DNA of 64,000 nt from Pyxicephalus adspersus (GCF_032062135.1 NC_092859.1:52451155-52515154), one strand, 5' to 3'. Shown: positions 52,801 through 59,499, counted from the stretch's first letter. Notes: generated by a model from the letters alone, not told the origin. Numbers and translations are program-made.

Positions 52801-54250
52801 CAGTTCCTGTATGTTGATGCCAATGACTGGCCCCTACATTCCCCAAATCAAAATCCATTAGAGACCTTCTGGGACACTAGGAAGTGACACAGGCCATTAC
52901 CAGTCTAGAAGACATCTGTGGGTGACTCTAAGAATTAGTATAAGGATGAGGGACCACAGTGGAGGGGCAGAGGGAGTAGATCCCTGATCCACATTGGCAA
53001 ACATAGCAGTGCTTGCTTGCTTTTGTAGTGACATATTTAATATAACATATATAAAAAAAGAGAGATGCTCATGATATTGGGGAGAGCACTAATGTCAGAT
53101 TTCCTCTTAAATGTACAGGAGTGGAGGCTAGAGTCCCTCAATGGGGCCTTTGTCTAAAAGTATGACACAGTGTTATAAATCTTCCCTTCCAGATATTCCT
53201 TTATCTGTCATCAGATAACCTACTACCACATCCTTCCAGATTTGCCAGTGTACAATCGGCATTGTAAAAGTTGGGATTTTGTGTCACCAGGTGTCATAAA
53301 ACTGAGGATCTGGCAGATAAGGGTACTGAAGTGGCCTCTGACTGACTTCTGAGCTGTATTCAGAAACACATTAATTATTAATCTTCATATTTCCATCACA
53401 CAAATCCACACAAAATAGTAGGCAGATCATTATTGTGAGAATTTTGACACCAAGAAGTAGTCTCATAAGCCTTAAGAAAAACATGAAACCCTCTTTAGTC
53501 TGTTCTGGTGTACCATAAGTCACAGACATGCCTAGTTTGGTAATCTGTGACTTGACTTGATTACTCGGTAATCTGCTTTTAAATTTCCCGCCTGGCCACG
53601 CCCCCGACGGAGAAGCAACCCGCCATCACAGCGGGATCGTGAGATCGCCACTGGAGCGCGGGGATAAGGTAAGAGGGACCCCCAAGGTTACCCTGAGTGT
53701 GACTCGGGGTTACCGCTTTTTGCAATTTTTCCCACCCCGAGTCACACTCGGGATTACCGCTAGGGGGGTTAAAGAATCGTTCAGTGCTCTTCTGTCTCCT
53801 GTAGTCATCCTCTATTTTGTCTCTGTCATCAGTGAAAGAACACTTTTTGTAAGGCATTTAAGGTTGCAGGCAGCTGTCAGCAGACTCTGAAAAGTTGGTG
53901 ATGGAAGCCAAAAGGTGGTGATAATCTCGTGGTGACCTTTAGTATGCTGTAATATAATTGGTTGGTATGAATTACTATGATTGTTTACCATCATGATCCT
54001 TACTTAAAAGTATGTAGGTGTAATGTAAACTGTTTCCACCACACAAATAATTAATTTTAATTGTGTATAATCCCTGATGACTTTCTTGCAGCACGGGTGC
54101 AGAATTTCCAACACTACTGTTGAATTGTTGTTTTTCTTTTTCAGAGGTATATGCATTGAAGGACTTTGCTGTGTTATAGCTGGCTTACTTGGCACTGGGA
54201 ATGGTTCTACTTCTTCAAGTCCAAACATAGGTGTTTTGGGAATTACTAAG
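12394..54250 (+). CDS. slc23a1: SLC23A1-like sodium/ascorbate transporter, internal exons (partial gene)
   Basis: Eight exons join in phase: 12394-12551, 15323-15411, 35690-35757, 38493-38674, 42641-42761, 46642-46783, 50054-50201, 54145-54250. All have AG acceptors and GT donors. They total 1014 nt and give 338 residues without a stop. The protein belongs to the nucleobase-ascorbate transporter family, a multipass plasma-membrane carrier. SLC23A1 (SVCT1) couples Na+ entry to L-ascorbate uptake in epithelia. Visible landmarks are [11 protein letters not shown] at the start, [44 protein letters not shown], and the signature [10 protein letters not shown] in the last exon, which fits [Q/E/P]-N-x-G-x4-T-[R/K/G]. 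Recalled alignment favours SLC23A1 over SLC23A2 (for example [17 protein letters not shown]), but a frog paralogue is possible. By that alignment it covers roughly residues 51-393 of human SVCT1. The start exon(s) and C-terminal exons are not seen. Introns are 2.7-4.0 kb except one of 20.3 kb. Confidence 0.93.
12552..14088. other. Intron A-B, no recognised repeat in first part
   Basis: Begins with the donor GTATGA. AT-rich sequence without coding homology or obvious inverted repeats. Confidence 0.5.
14089..14310. repeat. 111-bp tandem duplication
   Basis: A segment beginning GAAAACTTTAGCCAGGCTTC at 14089 is repeated from 14200 with about 95 percent identity by eye. It includes GATGGGACAGGTGATGTCCC and the CACCTGCCTGTTCACAATCT block. 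There are two copies only, and the second fades near 14310. Confidence 0.9.
14311..15322. other. Intron A-B, no recognised feature in second part
   Basis: Intronic sequence up to the exon B acceptor. No coding homology or repeat structure seen. Confidence 0.45.
15323..15411 (+). CDS. slc23a1: SLC23A1-like exon [12 protein letters not shown]
   Basis: This 89-nt exon follows TTTGTATTCCAG and ends G|GTAAAT. It encodes (R)[18 protein letters not shown], then [11 protein letters not shown] plus one base. The QAS segment corresponds to the broken TM3 half-helix that lines the substrate site in UraA-fold transporters (family knowledge). The phase matches the flanking exons: two bases come from exon A and one base passes to exon C. 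Confidence 0.93.
15801..15865. repeat. Near-perfect 25-bp inverted repeat (hairpin)
   Basis: Arms at 15801-15825 and 15841-15865 are complementary with one mismatch and enclose a 15-nt loop. The right arm starts TTGTCAGCTGGATGGAAGAT. The block from 15851 (GGATGGAAGATATCACTTTC) is repeated directly at 15885 (GGATGGAGGACATCACTTTC). Confidence 0.85.
15930..16430. mobile_element. AAGTC-rich palindromic element with long central hairpin
   Basis: Flanks at 15930-16080 and 16265-16430 are dense in CAAGTC/AAGTCGAGTC motifs. Between them lies a long inverted repeat: arms at about 16096-16168 and 16181-16246 (shared core GGGGAGGAAGGCAGTG and its complement, plus GCTGACAGCTGAAGG) around a 12-nt loop. 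The symmetrical layout suggests a non-autonomous DNA element. I cannot name the superfamily, and terminal repeats and target duplications were not resolved. Confidence 0.6.
16515..17065 (-). mobile_element. Decayed L1-type LINE fragment (polymerase)
   Basis: The minus strand contains [19 protein letters not shown] at about 16908-16965, with the YADD polymerase motif. Downstream text resembling L1 ([23 protein letters not shown]) is broken by stops. Confidence 0.7.
17345..18145 (-). mobile_element. Endogenous retrovirus-like remnant with integrase tail
   Basis: The minus strand at about 18030-18095 carries the retroviral-type integrase pattern H-P-x3-G-x2-E-R-M-N-x2-I-K, next to text resembling the end of the integrase core. 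Stops and frameshifts follow toward 17700. A 112-codon open reading at 17345-17683 lies downstream in the same direction and may be part of the same remnant, but I do not recognise it. The copy is broken and bounded at about 18145 by the poly-T start of a minus-strand L1. No LTRs were found. Confidence 0.55.
18150..22300 (-). mobile_element. Near-complete but decayed minus-strand L1/Tx1-type LINE
   Basis: A poly-T tract and TTTTTATTC at 18148-18188 mark the 3' end of a minus-strand copy. Reading leftward, one meets ORF2 C-terminal text (19512-20433, including [20 protein letters not shown]), polymerase text ([17 protein letters not shown] at about 20860-20910) and endonuclease end text ([12 protein letters not shown] near 21870-21930). 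It carries many stops and frameshifts. A TTAA-type MITE (18252-18840) sits within its 3' UTR. The 5' boundary near 22300 is approximate. Confidence 0.75.
18252..18840 (+). mobile_element. TTAA-flanked MITE, copy 1 (nested in L1)
   Basis: The element is 589 bp between TTAA at 18252-18255 and TTAA at 18837-18840. The right end reads ATTACCGGTAGGGGGGTTAA. Just inside it, AGTGTGACTCGGG and CCAAGTCACACTCGGG form mutually complementary near-palindromes. An internal inverted repeat with 16-base arms lies at 18538-18553 and 18563-18578 (GTATTGGACTCAATAC, one mismatch). The left end is diverged. The TTAA target fits piggyBac or Kolobok superfamilies. There is no transposase, so it is non-autonomous. 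Confidence 0.75.
22350..22440. repeat. Short direct repeat of GACACAGTGGGAGTCTGACA
   Basis: The block CACAGTGGGAGTCTGACACT occurs at about 22369 and again at about 22408, with TTAAGGAGTCTGACA between. It is a small local tandem duplication. Confidence 0.7.
22450..23960 (+). mobile_element. Penelope-like retroelement fragment (Neptune-type N-terminal/RT0 region), broken
   Basis: The + strand contains [20 protein letters not shown] near 22795-22855. An open stretch at 23255-23545 has [20 protein letters not shown] and [13 protein letters not shown]. Near 23840-23875 comes [13 protein letters not shown], a hallmark of Penelope-like reverse transcriptases. The copy has stops and frameshifts. It ends before the main catalytic blocks, where TTAA-MITE-like sequence begins at about 24047. 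The C-terminal endonuclease is absent here. Confidence 0.75.
24047..24488 (+). mobile_element. TTAA-type MITE, copy 2 (left-truncated or rearranged)
   Basis: The right end ends AGGGAGGTTAA at 24488, preceded by CCCCGAGTGTGGCTCGGGG and GAGCCACACTCGGG, the family's paired near-palindromes. At the left a long inverted repeat spans about 24047-24150: CCGGGCAGGAAATTTAAAAT against ATAAATTTCCTGCCCGG, with AAGAGGATTT and AAATCCTCTT inside. No left TTAA terminus was found. Confidence 0.6.
24500..26101. other. Intron B-C, no recognised gene; contains (TA)n
   Basis: There is a (TA)17 microsatellite at 25092-25125. The hydrophobic open readings across it, on both strands, are artefacts of the repeat. 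I see no element boundaries in the rest. Confidence 0.45.
26102..26698 (+). mobile_element. TTAA-flanked MITE, copy 3 (complete)
   Basis: The element is 597 bp from TTAA at 26102 to TTAA at 26695-26698. Terminal inverted repeats read TTAACCTCCCTAGAGGT at both ends. The interior holds a perfect 16-base inverted repeat (26385-26400, 26410-26425; GTATTGCATTCAATAC). The right end holds CCCGAGTGTGACTCGGGG and CCCGAGTCACACTCAGGG, which are nearly complementary to each other. There is no coding capacity. This is the best-preserved copy in the window. Confidence 0.85.
28131..28212. repeat. (TA)n microsatellite running into (CA)n
   Basis: About 70 bases of TA with one TT interruption, followed by ACACACAC. 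It lies inside the hAT-like element. Confidence 0.95.
28621..28663. repeat. (AT)n microsatellite
   Basis: About 21 uninterrupted AT units, the second TA-type array in the hAT-like element. Confidence 0.95.
29165..31190 (-). mobile_element. Decayed minus-strand L1/Tx1-type LINE, split by a later L1
   Basis: The minus strand at 30730-31104 reads [32 protein letters not shown] and the Cys motif [12 protein letters not shown], the C-terminal part of ORF2. Its 3' end appears as the TTTTATTGAAAATG text near 29191 and is separated from the coding part by a + strand L1 at 29381-30283. The 5' boundary is approximate. Confidence 0.7.
29381..30283 (+). mobile_element. 5'-truncated + strand L1 inserted into another L1
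   Basis: It encodes the ORF2 C-terminus with [20 protein letters not shown] (Cys-rich tail), then one frameshift, then [20 protein letters not shown] to about 29848. The 3' UTR ends ATTCAATAAAAATATTGAAA. Flanking direct repeats are AAAAAACACACACACGG (29364-29380) and AAAAAACACACACGG (30284-30298), a target-site duplication differing by one CA unit. Confidence 0.8.
31200..33229. other. Intron B-C, no recognised feature
   Basis: No exon, transposon protein or terminal repeat is recognised. Open readings at 31202-31620 and 31981-32452 lie on both strands with no known motif. Confidence 0.45.
33230..34215. repeat. Decayed minisatellite, about 54-bp unit
   Basis: About 16-18 diverged units of a motif like AAGGCCTTCTGCCTCTG followed by TATGAGACCTAACTAAT and TTTTAGGAAGACCCCTCC. 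Unit starts are seen near 33376, 33430, 33484, 33531, 33588, 33643, 33696, 33733, 33910, 33958, 34010, 34064 and 34118. Neighbouring units share phase but many substitutions and indels separate them. A C-run at 34166-34179 falls in one unit. Confidence 0.8.
34220..35170. other. Intron B-C, no recognised feature
   Basis: AT-rich sequence without coding homology or clear repeats. Confidence 0.45.
35175..35485. mobile_element. GC-richer palindromic MITE-like repeat
   Basis: An island of higher G+C holds a perfect 11-bp stem, TTGGAAAGGAT (35420-35430) with ATCCTTTCCAA (35439-35449), and a near-palindrome GTGCTGTATGTACAGCAC (35373-35390). The right edge GCACGTGTGTATGCAGCTTT resembles MITE ends. 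Termini and target duplication were not resolved. It ends about 200 bp upstream of exon C. Confidence 0.5.
35690..35757 (+). CDS. slc23a1: SLC23A1-like exon C: short extracellular-loop exon
   Basis: This 68-nt exon is easily missed because it is so short. The acceptor is CTAATGTACAG and the donor GAG|GTAAGT. It encodes (E)[16 protein letters not shown], then QPRIRE, matching the glycosylated extracellular loop of SVCT1, which in human reads EIYGNWSLPLNTSHIW. One N-x-T sequon (NGT) is kept. The second human sequon position reads FDTS here. It lies about 20.3 kb downstream of exon B and 2.7 kb upstream of exon D, and the phases fit exactly. Confidence 0.92.
36000..37560 (+). pseudogene. Broken copy of a transposon-derived protein family, near full length
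   Basis: The + strand, across several frames, reads [12 protein letters not shown] then [15 protein letters not shown] near 36255-36335, EYPDLES near 36365, an open middle part at 36677-37087, and the C-terminal block [20 protein letters not shown] then [15 protein letters not shown] near 37380-37480. I recognise this as a multi-copy animal protein family associated with mobile DNA, but cannot name the superfamily. It is inactivated by stops and frameshifts. A second, N-terminal piece lies at 62190-62390 on the other strand. It sits wholly within intron C-D. Confidence 0.6.
37570..38492. other. Intron C-D, 3' part; no recognised feature
   Basis: AT-rich sequence with a TATAATATAATA-type low-complexity patch at about 38170-38225. 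It ends at the exon D acceptor. Confidence 0.45.
38493..38674 (+). CDS. slc23a1: SLC23A1-like exon [10 protein letters not shown] to HWGISI(L)
   Basis: This 182-nt exon follows TTTAAATTCACAG and ends CT|GTAAGT. It encodes [39 protein letters not shown] and [20 protein letters not shown]. The [14 protein letters not shown] stretch is nearly identical to SVCT1, whereas SVCT2 has LLKYIGPLTI. This is one of the best arguments for the SLC23A1 branch. It ends with two bases of a Leu codon completed in exon E. Confidence 0.95.
38870..40560 (-). mobile_element. Decayed minus-strand L1/Tx1-type LINE (polymerase and 3' end)
   Basis: The 3' end is at about 38866-38890 (TTTCAATATTTTATTAAGAT, complementary to an ATCTTAATAAAATATTGAAA tail). 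The minus strand at about 40125-40290 reads [11 protein letters not shown] and [18 protein letters not shown], which is the polymerase palm with FADD. The interior is deleted and full of stops. Confidence 0.65.
40933..42178. mobile_element. DNA transposon-like element with perfect 28-bp TIRs, gapped in assembly
   Basis: The 28 bases at 40933-40960 (TTACCGTATTTTTCGGCGTA...) are the exact reverse complement of 42151-42178. Each end also carries a second, diverged copy of the TATAAGACGCACCC motif, so the right end can fold as a hairpin around AGTTTTGGGG. The interior is mostly an assembly gap (41046-41939). The visible interior right side is GC-rich with repeated GGGATCGCGG. Superfamily is unassigned. 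The two long open readings across it are produced by the run of N. Confidence 0.75.
41046..41939. other. Assembly gap (894 N)
   Basis: An unbroken run of N. Its true length is unknown. It lies within the 28-bp-TIR element in intron D-E. Confidence 0.99.
42641..42761 (+). CDS. slc23a1: SLC23A1-like exon E: SQYLRN-type helix to QIFKMFP
   Basis: This 121-nt exon follows TCTATTTTACAG and ends CCA|GTAAGT. It encodes (L)[18 protein letters not shown], then [20 protein letters not shown] and FP. An open reading continues upstream of the acceptor and past the donor, but the homology is confined to these limits and the phases match exons D and F. An RNVT sequon is present; whether it faces outward is not shown by the sequence. 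Confidence 0.93.
42762..43455. other. Intron E-F, first part; no recognised feature
   Basis: AT-rich sequence following the GTAAGT donor. No coding homology. Confidence 0.45.
43461..43621. repeat. 80-bp tandem duplication
   Basis: CTTAGCTGTTCCATATATGA at 43461 recurs as CTTAGCAGCTCCATATATGA at 43541, followed in both by AACAAATAAATACAATTTT-like and CATAAATTCA sequence. There are two copies. Confidence 0.85.
43858..43892. repeat. (TA)n microsatellite
   Basis: About 17 uninterrupted TA units. Confidence 0.95.
43996..44085 (+). mobile_element. One end of a second TIR-type element related to the gapped one
   Basis: TACCGTATTTTTCACTCCATA, then AGATGCAC, and further right GTGTCTTATGGAGCAAGTAT form a terminal repeat that folds on itself around CCAAAAGTGGGGGGG. 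It resembles the 40933 terminus (TACCGTATTTTTC) but with ACTCCATAAGATGC in place of GGCGTATAAGACGC. No partner end was found, so it is a truncated copy. Confidence 0.5.
45165..45910. repeat. Pyrimidine-rich decayed minisatellite, about 40-48-bp unit
   Basis: A repeating pattern of CTCTCTTCCTCCCCC followed by CAGTACAAA or CAGTAAAA occurs over about 15 diverged units on the + strand, with extreme C+T bias. A weaker outlier lies at 44725-44830. Coding potential is nil; the open readings follow from the composition. Confidence 0.75.
45911..46641. other. Intron E-F, last part; no recognised feature
   Basis: A purine-rich patch at 45917-46010 is followed by AT-rich sequence to the exon F acceptor. 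Confidence 0.45.
46642..46783 (+). CDS. slc23a1: SLC23A1-like exon [14 protein letters not shown] to FPYP, with a 5-residue deletion
   Basis: This 142-nt exon follows TTCTTATTCAG and ends CCGT|GTATGT. It encodes [20 protein letters not shown], then [20 protein letters not shown] and WFRFPYP. Human SVCT1 and SVCT2 both have a YGF[Q/Y] block before ARTDAR (recalled). Here the loop reads [11 protein letters not shown] and is five residues shorter. The reading frame is preserved and the surrounding residues are well conserved, so the shortening looks like a real in-frame deletion rather than decay. Confidence 0.93.
46784..47785. other. Intron F-G, first part; no recognised feature
   Basis: An open reading at 46932-47255 has no recognisable motif. 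No repeat boundaries seen. Confidence 0.4.
47790..48425 (+). mobile_element. Decayed L1-type LINE ORF1 fragment
   Basis: The + strand reads as the nucleic-acid-binding ORF1 of an L1: a leader at 47797-48093, then LDNSGRKL and DQRDPE near 48195-48240 (the RNNIRIRG-type region, frame-broken), then [22 protein letters not shown] near 48265-48330. It is frame-shifted and stops early. Confidence 0.5.
48425..49200 (-). mobile_element. Decayed minus-strand L1-type LINE 3' part
   Basis: The minus strand near 48915-49000 reads LFEMWCNGN then SVPHVGEL, a degraded version of the Cys-rich C-terminal CxxC...H motif of ORF2. AT-rich 3' UTR-like sequence runs to about 48430. It abuts the + strand ORF1 fragment. 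Confidence 0.45.
49205..50053. other. Intron F-G, last part; no recognised feature
   Basis: AT-rich sequence to the exon G acceptor. Confidence 0.45.
50054..50201 (+). CDS. slc23a1: SLC23A1-like exon G: TM8 core [13 protein letters not shown]
   Basis: This 148-nt exon follows TTGTGTTTTCTAG and ends AG|GTAACA. It encodes (C)[37 protein letters not shown] and [11 protein letters not shown](R). The Glu in IIES is the family's conserved TM8 acidic residue that contacts substrate in UraA and UapA (family knowledge). The [11 protein letters not shown] turn is almost invariant in animal SLC23A1 and SLC23A2. Confidence 0.95.
51151..51370. repeat. Three-copy tandem repeat, 81-87-bp unit
   Basis: CTATTTCCCAAGGTCGCATT at 51151, TTGTTTCTAAAGACTACATT at 51232 and CTATTTCCAAGGCCACATTT at 51319 each begin a unit. 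Each continues CTCCTACTGCTAATCAGGG or a variant and an A-rich end. The units are diverged. Confidence 0.8.
51380..53555. other. Intron G-H, unclassified
   Basis: The stretch at 52430-52960 is more G+C-rich and reads like an old dispersed repeat, but I cannot assign it. The remainder is AT-rich. No exon found. Confidence 0.35.
53560..53772 (+). mobile_element. TTAA-type MITE, copy 4 (right part only)
   Basis: It ends ATTACCGCTAGGGGGGTTAA at 53772. Inside are GAGTGTGACTCGGGGTTACC and CCCCGAGTCACACTCGGG, mutually complementary, and a GC-rich interior beginning TTTCCCGCCTGGCCACGC. The left half is missing. Confidence 0.75.
54145..54250 (+). CDS. slc23a1: SLC23A1-like exon H: NAT signature [10 protein letters not shown]
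   Basis: This 106-nt exon follows TTTTTCTTTTTCAG and ends AAG|GTAAAC in phase 0. It encodes (R)[17 protein letters not shown], then [28 protein letters not shown] is the nucleobase-ascorbate transporter signature on the TM10 half-helix. It is the last exon I can find. The expected following exon, which in the family begins VGSRRV, is not visible in the remaining 9.7 kb. Confidence 0.95.
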
Positions 54251-54639
54251 GTAAACGTCTAACAAATAAAGCTACCCCTTTAAAAAAGTTAAAAAAAATA
54301 ATTTACACAATAATTTATTCATTTAAGGCAAAATGCAAAAGCTTGGCAATTAATTCAGATTTATATCAATCTTGAAAAATCAAATCCAATTAGATAGTAA
54401 GTCAGAGAAGGTACAACTTTTCTTTCCCTAGTTCCCTATGTCCTTAGCATGGTCGATCGACGTATAAAACCAAAATAACTTGTGTCAGTGGAATAGTTCT
54501 AATGTTCCAAAGTTGAAGAACAATCTCCTACATGAACAATGTAAGTAGTAAAATAGTAATTCTTTGGTGTCATTGTTATGGGTTACCTGGAAGAATATTG
54601 ACTCCCAAAAGAGAATCATCTAGGGAAGGGAATCTTGCC

Positions 54640-54878
54640 CAGGACACTATCTGCATGGAGTTCAGGTTTGCGTGGGTTTCCTCTGGGTACTCTGGTTTCG
54701 TTCCACATCCCAAAAAATGCAGTTAGGTTATTTGGCTTCCCCCCAATGACCTTAGGCTGTATTAAAGACAAATGACTAAGATAGGGACATTGGATTGTGA
54801 GCTCCTTTGAGGGACAGCTAGTGACATGCCTATGGACTATATGGTGCTATATAAATACTGTGTAATAATAATAGTGGA
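54640..54878 (+). repeat. SINE-like dispersed repeat, copy 2
   Basis: It contains GCCCAGGACACTATCTGCAT, GTGGGTTTCCTCTGGGTACT, GGGACATTGGATTGTGAGCT, CTTTGAGGGACAGCTAGTGA and the tail GTGCTATATAAATACTGTGT followed by AATAATAATA. The 3' half matches 8610-8752. The family is abundant in frog genomes (from memory) and is probably retroposed. Confidence 0.65.
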
Positions 54879-54894
54879 AAGAACATGATCTCCA

Positions 54895-57250
54895 ATTTAC
54901 ACATCTACGTTCTAATTTGAAAGAACTCTTAGACCCTAAGTCCAAATATGTAATTTCCCAAGTGGCCAAACAATTTTATAAATGGGGTAATAAGCCCAGC
55001 AAGTTGCTAGCAAATGCGCCCAGATCCATAAAGTCAGAATCCTATGTCACTAAAATAAAGAATGCCTCTAGTGGTATGGTTCACCACACCTCAGAGTTGG
55101 CATCCGTTTTCATGGACTTTTACCAAAAGTTGTACCAAGTGCATCAGGGTAAGATGCCCGCAGAGGTTGCAGATGGACACATTCACATAAAAAAATATTT
55201 ACAAAGGACAAAATACCTTAAAATACTTATATTGGAGGTGGAGCTGAGAGCTGCTATCAAATCTTTTAATGGTAAGGCCCCGGGGCTAGACGTCTTTTTG
55301 CTGTGATATTACAAGCACTATCAAGAAACTCTCCTGACTCATTTATGTGCGTATGTTAATCGTCTGCTGAGCTCGACCTAGATGTGCGAAGATGCACTGA
55401 GAGCTCAAATATCGTTATTACCCAAACCAGGGAAGGACCTTACTATATGCTCGTTTCCATCCAATTTCTTTGCTAAAAGTGGAGTAAAAAGTGTAAGCAA
55501 AGGTGTTGGCTATGTGGCTTCAGAAGGTGGCTCCTTCCTAGATACTAGATACCCCCAGGTCCACAGGCCAGGGATAATTCCTTGCAAGTTTTTTCTCTGA
55601 TCCATCATGTGCGGAGGTACAGTAAGCCCACCCTTCTTCTATCTACTGATGCTGAGAAAGCCTTTGACCAGGTGGACTGGCTGTACCTGACCACAAAACT
55701 GAACCACATGGGCCTGGGTCCCAAAATGCTCACCTAATTTAGGGCCCTTTACTCATGCCCCTCTGCACAGGTTTGTGTAAATGGCACTTTATCGGCCTCC
55801 CCGTTTTTCCTGTTTAATGGTACTAGGCATCGATGCCCTTTGTCCCCCCTGCTTTTCGCTATTTCTTTGGAGCCCTTTCTGAGCACGATAAGACTTAATA
55901 CTAGTGTGCAAGGGGTGAAAGCAGGTTTGAGTGAGCATAAGCTGGCCCCAAATGTGGATGACATACTGTTTGTCCGGCAGCCCAGGATAACTCTTCCAGC
56001 TTTACTAGCAGAGTTTGAGAAGTTCAGCCAACTATGTAATTTAAAAATTACCTGAGTAAGTCAGAAATCCTCAATATAAATGTACCACAACAAGAGGTTG
56101 TAACAGTGAAGCCAAGTTTTCCTTTTTGCAAGGCAATCTAAGTCCTTCAAGTATACAGTGGAAGCAGTTACTCCTCTCTTGGTTTGGAAGAGTAAATGTT
56201 TTAAAAATGAATGTCCTTCCCTCAATATTTTTCAAATGCTCCCTATTCAGATTCTAGTTTCAAATTGCAAATGTTTAAATAGTTTGTCCACCTCATTAGT
56301 CTGGTATCCCTCAAGACCCAGGATTTCTTTGAGGACACTACATTGTCCAAAAATGGATGGAGGCTTGGGTTTACCAGATTTTAGACAATACTATTATGCT
56401 TCCATCCTAAACAGGGTACTCAATTGGAAATATGATTATTTCATCAGAAGACGGGTAAGACTAGAATTGGATTTGAGCTCTGCAAACCTGGCTACAGTTA
56501 TATGGCTGCCCAAACAGTATAGAGATCTTGGCCCAAATGTCTCTCCTCTTACACAGACCACACTCCGGTGATGGGACGATATTCACAGACAGCAGTGAAT
56601 TACAACTCTCCTTTATTCCTAAAAACAGGTCATTCCTTTTTCCCCCCCGGCCACTGCAACTATTCATTTTTAAAGCAGACCCCGGAAACATCGCTAACAT
56701 TATATCAGGTAATCCAGCAAAACACTATCTGCCCACTTTCACAAATTATATCGCCAGAGGCGCCGAGACCGGTTTACAATTGGCAGCATTTTCAGACATT
56801 TCAGACATTTTGTTTTGTCTCTACCGCATCCTACCCATAATATTTCAGATCTTACACATCTAGAGCAACTGCTCCATGGGCATGATAAGCCTCCACATTA
56901 GATCTCCTTACTATATAGGCTGTAGCTCCATCTAAAAAAACCCTGATTATCCTGAATGAGTTGCTGGGAGCGAGATTTTGATTGCACACTGACTGATTCT
57001 CAAAAAAAAGCTATTCTGTGTTTGACGTCAGTTAGTGCCAAGGTACAGGAAGACAACTTTAAGTTATTATCCAGATGCTATTAAGTACCGACCCATTCAC
57101 ACCATTTTTCTCCTCAGAAACCCTCACTGTGCTGGAGGGGCTGCGGAGCACAGAGTTCCATGCCCCATATTGGTTGGCACTGCCCAATTATTCAAACATT
57201 TTGGCGTAAGGTATCTGATGTGATTGAACATTATTCAAGTGTGTCTTAGG
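54895..57250 (+). mobile_element. Decayed L1/Tx1-type LINE ORF2, most domains present
   Basis: In order on the + strand: a linker with FYKWGNKPSKLLANAPRS (54975-55025), polymerase start AQISLLPKPGKDL near 55405, TDAEKAFDQVDWLYLTTKLN (55645-55705), RCPLSPLLFAISLEPFLS (55825-55880), the catalytic region as VDDILF (normally ADD, so mutated) near 55952, NVLKMNVLPSIFF near 56200, and the Cys-rich tail CWRGCGAQSSMPHIGWHCPI near 57130-57190. Stops and frameshifts abound. Confidence 0.8.
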
Positions 57251-57254
57251 AATT

Positions 57255-59495
57255 TACTCCATGGAGCTACTTCTTTCATTGCACAAATTTATCTGTTGGC
57301 ATGATTTGGAAGGAATTCCGAGAGCCCTCTCTGAGTAGTTATAGTAGTAGTAGATAAAATATGTACTGTTAAAGCACAAGTTTTGCTGTCTACCTGCAAT
57401 GCGACAAACCCTTTTCAGAAAAAACAACAATAAATATGTACACACAATAACAATACCCAAGTCAAGTCTTCTCTTTAGCTATGCAGTTTTTACAAATAAA
57501 TACATTCCTCTTGAGCTATGCAACAAATGCACCTGGGAGTAGAACAGAGAAACAAATTATGAGTAAAGCTAAGCACAACACAACACCAACAAACAGCCAG
57601 TATAGCTAGATGGCTGGATTGAGCTTTACAGTGAGAGTGGTTTAAAGATAGTTTTTAAAATAAAACCTGTCTATATGCAATTTACTCATATGCTACGTCT
57701 TTGTGTTACCAGTGCTCACAGACACAAATACATTTTTAAAAAAAGGAGCATTAACAAAAAAAACACCTAAGTCTTCTGTTATATATTTTAGAAGAATGAA
57801 ATATGTGATGCCAAATTTGGAGTGTATTGGTAGGACTGGGTGGGCCAGGCACTCCTCCCTCCTCCCAAACCAGTTTAAAGAATATCTATCTGCAGTCAGT
57901 GCCTTTGACGCCAATCCCTCACTGTAGTAGCGTGTATATATATGTGTTCAAAAATGTACAAACAAAGATTCCCTAGATGGAATGTTTTAAAAAGTAGATT
58001 TATTCATATTGTAAAAACATTTTAAAAGCAGTTTAAGTTGAGGTTATGTTAATAAGACAAAGTATAGATGTTCCTTAAGGGTTTGGATAAAAATGTTTTA
58101 TAGAAAACATTCATAAACAATGAATTAGTTTATATGGAGAGAATTCATATATATAGGTGCCTCCTAGGGAAAACTTATTAGCTTAATAGTATGATGTTCC
58201 ATCAAAAAAAGCTTCCTGTGAAAAAAATCCACCCAAGGAGCGTGTACAAGTGGGTGTGTAAAATTCCAAGGAGAGTGTACAACCGGGTGTGTACAATGAT
58301 GTAATCGGCAGCACAGTGTGATAGCAGTGTGTAAATTGTCATGTTCTGTAGCCTTACTTCTTTCTGTATATAAACCTTCATATCTTCTAAGCTGTATGTT
58401 GTAGCGACTTGAATTTTCAGGGTACATAGTGGACCTTTTTAGCTAGTAATACTTCAAATTTCATCTCCCCACCTTAAAAAAATTTCAGGATACATTGGGG
58501 TTGCTGTTTCAAACGTAAAATGCATCTAGGAGCCTGAAATTAAAAATACAAATTGGGAACCACTGGGGCCACTTACGTAGCAAGGAGCTTTGGGATGAGG
58601 CCCCTAAATGTATACCTATCTGTCACAAAACTGTAACTGGCATACAACACTACCCTATCTGCTACCTTATTTTGAACCCTAATTTCTCCTAAATGTATGA
58701 AATGTACAAAACCAAAAATGAAAACTTGCTGCCCTGTTACTTATTGCTGGTCGCTTCTTATGCCCCTCGACCCCAATTTCTCTGAAAACGAGGGGGAGGG
58801 GGGCTGCACGTATGTTGGGGTGAACAGTACCTGAAAACTTTTGAGGACTGAGAAGGCGCCACTAATATAGAGACAGATGCATTTACTGTTAGCAAGCTTA
58901 CCTGGCTTTTTCAGTGATGCAGAGGGTTGGGGCCCCATACTATGGCTAAAGATAGGGATGCAATCAGAATTTTTGGGGGAGCTTTAGCACAAAAAACACC
59001 CTCCTTGCACTGTCACTGAGTGAAAATTAATTAGCCCAAATCTCTAACGTCAAAAAAACTCAAATATATGACACTTTATTTAACTAGTCCTTAGATGTGG
59101 TTGCTGCATTATTTATTTTATGTCTTACAGCTAAGACCATTTTCAGCAGTTGAGAAAAAGATATGTGTGGATTTTTACAAGACAAAACACGTCAGGCTGA
59201 GCTATAAGCAATAATAATAATATCCTATGTTAACCAATGAAGATAGAAATACAAAATTGTAGTCACAGGTGTCTACTAAAAGGAAAAGACAGGTGTCTAC
59301 TAAAAGGAAAAAGAAAATAATTTAAACAGCAGTACTGTAGAAAATGAATACATATGGTAATCATATGGTAATCATCGATACATTTATAGGAATGGTAGGG
59401 GTGGAACAATAGAAAGCTGAAAAATAATAAAGTGATTTTTTTTTTGGGCTAAGAACTAGAATGCAGTTCAAAACTGGGTAAAGGCACAAGGTACA
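57255..59495. other. No recognised feature
   Basis: AT-rich sequence. Short open readings on both strands lack motifs. No candidate for the next SLC23A1-like exon. Confidence 0.45.
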
Positions 59496-59499
59496 CAAA

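Noticed and set aside
52430..52960. Possible transposase-like sequence
   Set aside because: Translations show stops in every frame and no motif firm enough to name a family.
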